Assembly: GCA_004194705.1 (NCBI GenBank)
Contig: SADC01001204.1
Span: forward strand, 1,550,001-1,614,000
DNA from: Ditylenchus dipsaci
Taxonomy: Eukaryota; Nematoda; Chromadorea; Rhabditida; Anguinidae
Length of the DNA stretch: 64,000 bases
Direction: 5' to 3'
The position numbers were made by a program, and so were the translations under genes. Shown one piece after another: positions 44,584-54,659 of this stretch. The notes under the pieces are model-generated. The model was not told the DNA's origin, made no database searches, and saw only the letters and a list, made by a program, of their open reading frames with translations. Positions within the stretch are counted from its first letter, which is position 1. The number at the start of each line of letters is the position of its first letter.

Positions 44584-46865
44584 TCAATATTTTAAACATG
44601 GCAAATTTATAAGAAGCGAGAGAAATTTTCGATTAAGTTGTGCTTTTAAATGACCTAAGTTTTCTTTCTTGTAAATCTCATAAAATATTTCAGCCAATTT
44701 TTTGTCTACAACTGCCACAACATTGATTGAAGATTGGTTTTCAATGAATTCAAATTTCAGGTCTTTATTCATTGATGTAAACATTTTTTCCTCTATATTT
44801 TCAAATTTCTTTTCAGTTGTGCTGGTAAGTCGGTGTTGTTTTGAATGAGGCGATCAAAGTCAAGTTCTTCTATTTTTGCCTTCAAAAATTGCATTTTTTC
44901 TTTTTCGTGCTTTAGTTTCAATAAACGGAGAAAACCAGTCTTGCTTTTTCCTGGCAACAAAATTTTATTTTTCAGATATTTTCCCTTGTTAAGCATGGCA
45001 GCACTGTAGAGCTCTTGATAAGGTATGTTTTTCAGCTTGTTTATTTTTTCAGATATAATTCTATCGTAATTTTTGTCCACAAAGATGAAAGTATCAAATT
45101 GTTTTTCTGTCACTCCAGTGCCCCATGAATCTTCAGTAACTAGATTTGCAGTAAAAAAACCTTTTTCTGGTTCCCATTTATCTATACTCTTTAACTTCGT
45201 ATTTTGTATAGTTTCTAGATTGGTGCCGACTGAAAATATGTGCTTCGCAAACTTTGCTAAAGAATTGACCTGCTTATTCAATTTTTCTTAAGAACTTTAT
45301 TGTCGACGTGAAGATATTGTTGATATTTTCCGAGCAAGAGCCCAGCAGGCTCATCCCCATTCAATAAGTTATCAAATTCAGTGCCTAACAAATTCTAAGT
45401 TGTGTTGTCCATTTTGGATCAAGTCTTTCAATTTTAGTGCGAAAATGGCATTCTACATCATCGACCTGTGTCACATCTTGACCTGCTCTAAAAAATTGTA
45501 AGGCAGTGTAGTGTAGCATTGGACTGCAGCCAATCAGAACAGTCCGCATTGCATTTTTTTGATTTTTGAAACAATTTATTACCTAGCTTTTCCTTGTGGC
45601 GGATGTGCTCTTCAACTAATGCATCGTACATTAACAAATCTAGAGCTGGACTTTGTAACTTCGAAAGTTCAATTATGATGCCTAGGTGAACAGTATTTAA
45701 TGATTGGTTAACTTCATAGATAGCAAAAGAATAAATATTGAGCCAAGAACTGGGACCCCCTTCTGAATAAAATTTCAACATTAACAGTTTGCTAAACAGG
45801 ATCAGGTCATAACAAGGATTTTGTTTCATGGCTTCCACCATTTGCAAACTGACTTCTCTATCATCTATTATTGATGAAGTAACCTTGTTGCTTTTAATTC
45901 GGCTTTTATTTTCTGTAAAATATGATCTCTATTTGTACTTTCTGTGCATTTTTCTATTTTTTCACCGAAGATATTAACATCTGAAACTAAGAGATGGAAG
46001 CTTTTTCAAAAGGCTTTGCTTCATCAGCAAGTAGACGTAAACATGGATATTCTGCAGCTTTCAAAACATCAGTGGACCGAAAATCACCGTCCGCAGAAAT
46101 ATCCCTTAATTTTTTTATCCGGTTTTCAGTCAAAGGGCAACCTGTTGAAATATATTTTATTAAAGTTGGTCTATCTTTTAATTTTTAGTCTAAAAACTTG
46201 CAATTTAATCCTTGACTTCCTTTCTGTGACTCGCAACCTAGAATAAAATTGTTGCTTTAAAATATTTTCTTTAAAAATCGGAATTCCGGTTTGTTAGAGA
46301 CTGCTGGTCTGTTAGACAGAATGCTGTATTTAATTAAATTTCGATAAGAAACTTTTAAAATTAGGTAAATATGTGTTTGAAAAGTTCGTGGACAAACTTT
46401 AGGCATTTTTTAAAAACAAAATTTATTGAACAAAACATATCAGAATATATAGGGTCGCTCCATTTTTCTTCCTCTTTCAATTGGTGTATAAAATTAGCCT
46501 GTGTAATTTTGAAAAACTAAGCATTTGTTGATAAATGACCTCACAAGTGTTCGGACCAAAATGCTGAGTTTTTTTTAATTACAAAGGCAAGTTTTATACA
46601 CCAATCGAAAGAGGAAGGCAAATGGAGCAACCCTATATATTTGGATTTGTTTTGTTCAATAAATTTTGTTTTTTAAAAATGCCTAAAGTTTGTCCACGAA
46701 TTTTTCAGACACACGGTAAAGCGAACTCGAATATCTGGCTTCGTAGTAAAAATTGAAAAAAGGGGGCAGAATAGTTAAAAACTAAAGTTTACCTGCTATG
46801 CTTTCCTTAGAAGAAGCAATTACTGCAGGAACAATCCATACGAAAATGACTACTAAGCGAATCAT
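44584..46865 (-). pseudogene. degenerate paralogue of the secreted FAD-binding protein
   Basis: Exon 1 (46865-46793) encodes a signal peptide, MIRLVVIFVWIVPAVIASSK, ending in phase 1 at a GTAAAC donor. The second exon starts at 46141 (CPLTENRIKKLRDISADGDF) and matches the plus-strand gene along its length: GGPSSWLNIYSFAIYEV, ELSKLQSPALDLLMYDALV, IERLDPKWTTQL, LKFEFIENQSS. The nucleotide-binding motif, GCGPAG in the other copy, is GCSPML here. At least four one-base shifts occur (near 45991, 45875, 45545 and 44790). Similarity stops at about 44587, so the C-terminal GDA region is missing. Either a decaying copy, or a secreted protein that lost FAD binding if the shifts are sequence errors. Confidence 0.7.
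46378..46710. repeat. inverted repeat in intron 1 of the degenerate paralogue
   Basis: Arms contain TTCGTGGACAAACTTTAGGC, GTTCAATAAATTTTG and GGGTTGCTCCATTTGCC-like words in inverted order around a centre near 46545. MITE-like, with no coding content. Confidence 0.7.
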
Positions 46866-47499
46866 TTAGTTAAGCCTGAAACGTAATCAATCAATCATAA
46901 AATTCACAATAAAAACTTCTACAGTTCAATTTGCGTCGTATTTTAATTTACGTATTTATATTCGAAGCTTAGATCATAAGTGTAATTAAAAGCTAAAATG
47001 AATGCATAATTTGTTTTACCTTGAATAAAACATTTTGCTGTATTACTTTTTTATGCGGCACGCGCGCCTAGCAGTGCTACGTAGCAAAGCACCTCACCCT
47101 TACCTTAGACTTTGACACGGCTAAAATATCTATTTTTGTCTTGACCTGCTCCATTTCTCTTTGATTTCATACGTGTATTACCTAACTGTCTAAGGTTACA
47201 TAAAAACAATATTATTTTTAGGAATATACAGCTTGTTTTTGAAATTATGAACACAACAAACTTCAGAATCCCGTAACTTCGATCATAATAAACAGCATGA
47301 AAAAGAATTTGTAACCAAAGTAATTTGTATGCCGAAAAATCAGAAACAAATAAAATTAGTAATTGAGCTCTTGTATACTTGCTTTAGTAAAAACTAGAAT
47401 TTGTTGATGCTGCGATGCGGCACACTCGTTGGCGCCGGTTGTGCGTTTAGAACACGCGTTTGACAGTTGATAGTCAAAAATGGGGTATGCTACCACCAG

Positions 47500-48010
47500 G
47501 GGTGGGTTAGTGTAGTTTTCGGATCAAAAGTAACTCATGATCTACACAACTCGTTTTAGACCACAAGTAGAGTTATCGACCAAAAGTTACTCGCGATCTT
47601 AATCAATCAGCGAGTGATTTTTTATCTGAGTTTTATCTGAGTTGATTTCTATTCGCTTTACTCGAGTTCTACTCGCCTAACTGGAGTTCTGATCCCGAGT
47701 TTCACGAGTAAACTCGATAATTTTTGGTTTGAGCTGAGTTCTGAGGGCAAGTAGAGCTCAAGTTGGGCGAGTAGAGCTAAGCTCAATACAAAAATAATCG
47801 AGTTAACTCGTAAAATTCGCGAGTATAGCTAAATTCGCCGAGTAGATCTTCAGTTGGGAAGTAGAACTTGAGCAAAGTAAGTAGAACTCAACTCGGTTAT
47901 ACTCGGTTAAAAAGTTACTCACTGCTCGAGTAAGATGAAGAGTAACCTATGATCCAAAATATAACTCAACTTGTAAATCGAGCACGATGAGCACGAGTCC
48001 GGTGTCAGAA
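47500..48010. repeat. low-complexity stutter of ACTCG / CGAGTAA words
   Basis: Many spaced copies of ACTCG and its inverse CGAGT in both orientations, so the block folds on itself. Similar to the sub-terminal arrays of hAT-like elements elsewhere in the window. Confidence 0.6.
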
Positions 48011-48407
48011 AAACAGGTTCGCTATTAAAAAAATTTAGTTTGAATTTTTTTGAAAAGGAACTTTTGGGCAAAACCACAGGGGACCAAGGCATATTTTAGT
48101 GTGACAGGTTCAATCCTGCTGGTAGCTGGTAGTTATTTTTTTAAAGAAATTTAGCATGCTGAGCGTAAATTTAGCGTCAGAATTTTCAGTTTGTGCTGGG
48201 AAAAAATTTATTTGTAAAACTCAAAAATTTTTTAATTCAAATTTTTTGTCGCAAAAACGCAAGTAATAGGATAGGAAACTCTGATAGAGACCGGTGCTGG
48301 CTCTAGGAATATGCAATAAAATTTTATTTATTTTTATTTCTTATTAACACGCCCAATACAAATTCGGAGACCGATATTTTCTAACTCAGTATTTCACGCT
48401 GAACACG

Positions 48408-48710
48408 TTGTTGCGGGTCATTCTTGCTTCAATGATTTATGAAGTGGGTGAAAAAGCTCCGGAAGGTAACAAGTCATGGATGGTCAAAATTCAGCTGGAT
48501 AGCCACAGGTTTCAAGTTGCGCGTCGTGATTGGTATGCTGCAGCCACGCTTATAATGCACGAAAATTACCGTCACGACCTGTTCTTTCAAATGAGTGTAC
48601 GTGAGCTGCAATCTATTTGCAAAAAGTGGACAACCAGGGTCCAACTCACAAAACCACCATTTTCTCGCTTCACAAATTTTCACTTAAAGCCGCTCAAGAC
48701 CATGTCATAG
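48408..48710 (+). CDS. unidentified 100-residue ORF
   Basis: Opens at a non-ATG codon and reads ASMIYEVGEKAPEGNKSWMV, then HRFQVARRDWYAAATLIM and later MSVRELQSICKKW. The composition is protein-like and charged rather than low complexity. It directly precedes element E copy 2, so it may be coding sequence of that transposon. I do not recognise a family. Confidence 0.25.
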   Translation: MLRVILASMIYEVGEKAPEGNKSWMVKIQLDSHRFQVARRDWYAAATLIMHENYRHDLFFQMSVRELQSICKKWTTRVQLTKPPFSRFTNFHLKPLKTMS

Positions 48711-48711
48711 C

Positions 48712-49330
48712 GGCGTATAACTGCTCTATACTTGGTCAATACTTCTAGAGAAATTCAAGAGATACAAGATAGGCTGAAAAAGCACAAAAATTCAGAGAGG
48801 TAAAACCACCTGTTTCCCTGGTATCGATATTTGAAGGATACCTGGTTTGGTTTTTTCCTGACCAATTTCTATAGAAAATTGAGAGTGTAATATAGCAAAT
48901 GACCAAAAAAATGCAACAGAACTAATACAAAGACTCACAAGACAACGAGCGAATACAGTCAAACTTTTCTATAAGCTACACTCTCTATAAGCTACACCTC
49001 TTTATAAGCTACACTAGGTCCCGTCCCGAGTAGTGTATGTTCCGTGTAATATACCCCCTCTATAAGCTACACCATTCTATAAGTTACAGCTGAACCCCAG
49101 TCCCGAGGGTGTAGCTTATAAAGAAGGTTGACTGTATTACAAAATTTAGGCCAAAACAATTTGCCCTCGAAACCACAAAAAAAGCAGGGCTTTTGGACGA
49201 AAATTTAGGTGGTTGTGACTTGCTTTCGTATTTTTCTCAAAGTTATATAAGGCATTTCCAGAAAAAAATATTAAGGGATTGAGCGCGAAAAACTGCGCAG
49301 CGTGTCTTCTAGTCTGTAGCAACTATTCGG
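48712..49330. mobile_element. element E, copy 2, interrupted by a MITE
   Basis: Shares with 19690-20060 the words AATTCAAGAG, ATACAAGATAGG, TTTCCCTGG, GAAGGATACCTGG and GACTCACAAGACAAC. After GACAACGAGC a family K MITE (48956-49134) breaks the similarity, which resumes with CCAAAACAATTTG. Confidence 0.65.
48956..49134. mobile_element. MITE family K inside element E
   Basis: TA-flanked ends CAGTCAAACTTTTCTATAAG and its inverse. TATAAGCTACACC words repeat three times in the left half, and the core contains GGTCCCGTCCCGAG. Confidence 0.8.
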
Positions 49331-49804
49331 CTACAAACCAACTGTTATTGATTCCAAATTATGCCCACCTTCATAAGTTTGAAAAATATAGTGAGGATAA
49401 AGGGACAATGGAGAAAGGATAATAGAGTGAGGACCTGTGTGAGATATTTTTTAGTCCCGGTTAACATACACTGGCCTACCCTGATTAAGCCCTAAGCCTG
49501 AAAAGGGCACTTATAGCAATTTAAAGAGGAGGGGGGGGGTTCAATTTCGCCCGAATCGGGCCGAAATCGTTTTTTTGGGGAAACAATAATTTTCATAGAA
49601 ACGAAACTTTCGGGGAAACGAAATTTTCAAAACATGACATTTTCCTCAACGATCCAGTCGATGATTATGTCCCGCTTTCATCTCTTTGTCGTAGATGTCA
49701 TCTTTCAACGGACTTGAAAAAAAATCTCTTATTAAAAAAAACAAAAAGTTGTTAAAAAGTTGTTAACAAAATATCTCTTACCAAACAATTCTCATTTAAA
49801 TTTG

Positions 49805-50695
49805 AAGGGTGACTTTTACGGCTGCTATCTTTTGTCATCGACTTTTTTTACGTATTTCCATATATTTTGTTTTTTTCTCAAACAAAGTTTTTTGTTTTTT
49901 TTGTTTTTTTCTTTTGCTTTGTAGCTGAAATTTTTTCTATCGATTGAGTGGTCAAACACTCTAATTAAAAATAATTTTTTGAGGAAACCACACCAACTTC
50001 ACACTAAAAAAACCAAGTCTGAGGCTCAACTTGGTTTTTGGTTAGTGTATAGTTGGTGTGATTTCCTTGAAAACTATTTTAATTCGGATGTTTCACCACT
50101 CAATCGATAGAGAATAATCTCAGCTACAAAACGGTGTAAAAACATCTGAGATGAGAAAGAAAATATACGGAAAAAGAAATGGCCCTATCCTAGAAGAGGG
50201 GGCCAAATTTCGCCTTGGCTCCCCTGTTGTTTTTCCCACCATTGTATTTGGCGTTTTGTCGGTCTTAAGTCATCGAGTTCTGTTAAAATCTTTCCCTATA
50301 GTTTTTCGTTCTTTTTATTTGTATTCTAAATGTGGGCAAATGACTACTCCAACAAGGGGTCTAGCAAAGAATGCATTTCCATTTATTGCCTTAGTCCCTC
50401 CTGTTGTTTTTAAGGTGATCATGTTACAATATAACCATAATGAACTAGGGGACCAATCTGTTTTTCGCAAAAAAGCAAGTTTGCCAAAAGTAAGCTATTT
50501 TACTTGTTATAATTATATAATCATATTTAAAAAAGAAAAAAACAACAACCAAAAACAACAGGGGGAGCAAGGCAAAATTGATTAAAATCAACAGGGGTAC
50601 CAAGGTAAAATTTGGCCCCTCTTCTAGGATAGGGCCGATATATGGAAAAAGGTGAAAAAAGTGGATGTCAAAAGGTAACGTAAAAGTCCACCCCC
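49805..50695. repeat. foldback palindrome F, split by a Merlin-related MITE
   Basis: Inverted arms share GACTTTTACG, CCATATAT, TTTGTAGCTGA, ATCGATTGAGTGG and CACACCAACT, folding around a centre near 50010. The right arm is interrupted by 50181-50636. Beyond it the pairing resumes through GATGTCAAAAG and CGTAAAAGTC. Confidence 0.7.
50181..50636. mobile_element. Merlin-related MITE (family C), copy 2
   Basis: Ends GGCCCTATCCTAGAAGAG and its inverse. Inside each end is the CCTTGGYWCCCCTGTTGTTTTT block shared with the Merlin transposon at 42638. GGAAAAAG occurs on both sides as a possible 8-bp duplication. Confidence 0.7.
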
Positions 50696-51026
50696 CCCCC
50701 TCCTTTATAAGTCTTTGTTAAATTAGAATGCTCGTGCATTTTCAAAAAGGCGAGGGTTTTTTAGGTGGTCTACATTGAACATCTATATCACAAGTCCTCT
50801 AATTATATTATCAGATTTGAATGAGGTTGAATTCAAGAAAATATTTTGGTGATAGAAAAAATTTACTTACAAATCGCTCTTTTTTAATTTGTAAATTTTG
50901 GTGAAAAAGTCACTTGCTTACTGATTTTACATTACTGTCTAATCTCAATGAAGCCTGGGACCGGCAAAAAGGGTGTTAGATTATCAATTAAAAACAGCTG
51001 TGTAAACGTATTCCAAGCATGGTTTA

Positions 51027-51994
51027 TACCTCGAGTACGCAGAGCAAGTCAAAGTCAAAGTCAAGGTCAAAGGCATTGTCAAGGTCAAAGTTACTAGGTG
51101 TGTACGCACAGAAAGTCAAAGTAACAGTCAAGGTGAAAGTCAAAGTCATGGGGTGTGTACGCGCAGGAAGTCAAGGTCATCAATCAAAAACAATTTACCC
51201 ATCCACAGAATTCTAACGGAAACTTTATTAAACAATTGATCTTTTGAATCTTTTTTTACTTTTTCGGGGTCCAAAACATATTTTGGACTAAATCGGGTAT
51301 GCTGAAGATGGTTTGATAATGCGAAAATGCCGTTTGTAAATACTTTTTGAGTTTTGGGAAATAATTGATTTTACCTAAATCAATTATTCCCCAATACTCA
51401 AAAATATCCGAGAAAACGCATTTTACCCCTATCAAACCATCTTTAGCATGCCCGAGTTAGTCCAGAAAATAGGTTTTGAATCCTGAAAAACGTAAAATTT
51501 TTTTTGATCCAAGTGGACGACCACTTGGTTTAGTTGCTTCAGACTGAAAAATTAAAAAGGTCCGCAAATTTACGGAAGGGTGGATTTACCACGAGTGAAT
51601 TTACCGGAGGGTGGATATCCACCTGACCAAACGGTACCTATCCAAGCTTTCGGATACCGGAAGGGTTACCACTTTAAAGTAGTTAGTTGCTCAGGTTATT
51701 TTCTGAAAACATTGTATGTAGCAGCACAATGCACCACTGATCAGTAAAGAAGATCGAAAATAAGACACAAAAAATTTTGAAAAAACTTTGACTTTGACTT
51801 TCTGTTTCAAACTTTTTTGAAACGCCAGTCAAGTCAAAGTCAAGGAAAAGTCAAAGTCATGCGTACACAGCCAAAGTCAAGTCAAGGTCAAAGGCAAAGT
51901 CAAAGTTGACTTGCAGGTTGTCAACTTTCTGTGCGTACACACAAAAAACTTTGACTTTGACCTTGACTTTGACTTGCTCTGCGTACACGAGGTA
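51027..51994. mobile_element. TIR element with GTCAAA arrays, TTA target site
   Basis: Ends TACCTCGAGTACGCAGAGC and its near inverse, flanked by TTA on both sides, as for PIF/Harbinger. Both arms continue into tandem GTCAAAGTCAAGGTCAAA words with GTGTACGCRCAG between blocks. The middle (51230-51545) is a separate palindrome centred near 51368. No ORF besides the repeat itself. Confidence 0.75.
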
Positions 51995-52030
51995 TTAGGG
52001 ATCAAGACATCAAAAAACATCAATTCAAAG

Positions 52031-52492
52031 TACCTTATTTTGCATTATTCCATCCTCCTTCAACTTTGAGGGTTCGTATCTCGAAAGAGAGTCAATATTT
52101 TGGTTGAGGCTTAATTCTCAATAGCAAGTCTTCACTCACACTTCGACGCAACACGAGTCGAACAACAAATTTTCATAAGGTTCTACAAGAAAGGTTTTTA
52201 TTTAAGGTTGCAGACATCTTATACTCAAAATGATCGCTAAGATCTAGCAAACATTTTCATAGTGAGAAATATTCAAGCTTATATGAAAAAATATTTTGGG
52301 AATTAGCGAAAATATGTTCCAAATCCACGTGTTGCGCAAGAAAGTAACGAGAATAATGCGAGACAACAAGAATAGTGCCTGATTCAGCCTTTGTGATTTG
52401 GTTCAACACTCAAACGTCTCGAGATTGACCTATCTTTATTTTCGATATTTAGCAGTTGAATTATAGGGAATCAGAGAAAATGCGGTATTTTT
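52031..52492. mobile_element. family A MITE, damaged or interrupted
   Basis: CAACTTTGAGGGTTCGTATCTCG on the left and AGAGAAAATGCGGTA on the right match family A. The middle (about 52107-52390) is unlike other copies and could be a later insertion. Confidence 0.5.
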
Positions 52493-53320
52493 AGAGGTTG
52501 GCGAATACGACAATTGTGCACCACTACTGATGAAGACCACCCAAACACAACTTTTTGTCGTCATTACGCCGTTTGATGCATTGAAATTACACGTGACTGA
52601 ATTACTCTCCACACCTTAGTCCTCTCATAAAACTGCAGTTTTCTCATCTATTGACATGTAAAAGGTCATAGCTGATTGCACTTTGCTTACATTTTCTCTT
52701 CCGCTGTTTATTTGTTAGTTAGTGAATGAAGTGAATAAATAGCTTAATTTCCGTTAAATTTTCACTCTGTGGGTGGCCTCTTAAATGACCTGTTGGTGGC
52801 TGGCCTCTTTGAATCTTTAGATCATAATTTTGTTGTTAAGAAAGAAAACTAAACTGTATTCCGTAAATGTTCTAATAAAGCCTCACTTCCTGATATAACC
52901 GCCCCCGTCGACTTTGAGGGTCTGCATCTCTAATCCAGCAGCTTCGCCGATTGTGCTTCTTAGGTTTTGCATTTTCCCCGAAAATTATGTTATGCGCGCT
53001 GCTCTAAAATTGTTATAGGGTACCGACAACTTTTTTTTGTCAAGGTACATCTCTCATTATTAATTATATGTATCACAGGGTAGGTAACTCGAAATTTCAA
53101 AATTTCAAAAATAAAAAAGATTTGGGATTGTGGAAAAAGTACAAATCTTTTTAAAAAGTTACCACTCAAATATTTGACTATTTTCGCTTAGAAACCCCTT
53201 GTGGCAGACCCTCCATTAACTAAACCATTAATAGCTGTCTTTTGGTATTGCCATCAGTTAGATTTCTCGATGTTACATTAACAAGAGGTTTGGCTACAGC
53301 TGAATAATGGATACTTATTA

Positions 53321-53406
53321 CAGTCGACCTCCTCTATAACGAACTCCCTCCACATCGAACACCTAAGATCGGTCCCCAGGGTGTTCGTTATAGAGAGAGT
53401 AGACTG
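53321..53406. mobile_element. MITE family K, short copy
   Basis: An 86-bp TA-flanked hairpin, CAGTCGACCTCCTCTATAAC ... GAGTAGACTG, with ACACCTAAGATCGGTCCC at its centre. Confidence 0.8.
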
Positions 53407-54659
53407 TACGTTGACGCCACCCGCCTCCCTTTTTCGAACACATGATCATAATCATGTCATTTCTGCTTAACCCTATAAATAAACGTTTTCTAACACTTTC
53501 TGAACTATGAATATGCCCAACGTTAGAAGTCCCATTCTAGAATCATCAAAATTCGGCTTTAATATGCCTGTAAAAGCGCTGATTCCCTAGTTTTTGAATG
53601 TAAGTTAGTTCTGCGAGAAGCCACTGATGTAATTCGCGTAGGGTAGTCGACTATTCGAAATTTCCCAATATTACAGTGCAGCCAACCAACCACTTTTATA
53701 AATTAAAAAGTAGAATCGAACAATATTTAAAATGAATATTTGAGTCGAAAACCCTAATTTCGTGAAATATAATTGTTTCGGTCAAAAGTTTGAGCCTTGT
53801 CGTCAAGTTTTAAAAATAAAAAAATTTGGTTTTTATTCAACACTTTTGGAGTCTTTTACATATTTTACAATTTAGTAATGCTTTAGTGCTTCTGTGTGTT
53901 TTAACAAAAATACAAAACCACGACTTATACCGCTTTTTGTCTCTAAAAATCTTAAAAGCATCAAAATACCTTATTAAATTTTGTTGAGCCGAAACTTCTA
54001 TCGCTTCATTGCTCTATATTTTTTGATTTGAAACTGAAGCTTCTGATTCCTCTTATAATGTGCTGCAATTAGCGATGCGTCCACCTCGAACTAGGGGATC
54101 TCAAATGCGCCCCGTACTCCCCTTGCTGGCACGTGGAGCGAAGGTGGGGCGAAAATTATGTGTTCTCTCATTATTGCAATAGAGTAAAGAAGAGGTGTTC
54201 AGTCCAAATATTCAGTCTATTTTTCGACATCGATCAAAAATTCATTTATACTGAAATCTTAATTGCCAATGAACTTTAATGTTCAGCGCCGGTTTCGTCA
54301 TTCTGTTTAGTGAACTAACTCAAATCGTCACAGAGGCAAGAGAGGGCCCTTGACGTCGATGTCGTTCCGTTGATGGGTGGGTGCATGGGGTCCTTGGCAC
54401 AGGTGGATGCCCTTTTAAACCACTGCACTTTTGATTGCAAACAAGGTGGGTCTTTCCTATTATGTTCCATCATTTGAATTGAGCTGCAAAATTATTATTG
54501 CAATTTAAGTCAAATATGTCTAGAAAAACTTCTGTAATAATGCAAGAAAAAATATGCTAGACTACATAAACTATTTATAAGTGCTTACAGTTAACTTTAC
54601 ACATTAAAATTATGAATTTATCTATTTCAGCATTCTATCATTATTTGGTTTCTTTTACA

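Larger units (their letters stand above)
46866..54629. other. 7.8 kb repeat-rich intergenic region
   Basis: No supported host gene. It contains an ACTCG-rich stutter (47500-48010), an unknown 100-codon ORF (48408-48710), element E copy 2, foldback F with a nested Merlin-related MITE, a TTA-flanked element with GTCAAA arrays (51027-51994), family A fragments near 52031-52492 and 52890, and a family K MITE (53321-53406). Confidence 0.6.

Noticed and set aside
51019..51216. Lysine/serine-rich ORF
   Set aside because: It is a translation of GTCAAA tandem repeats at the end of a transposable element.
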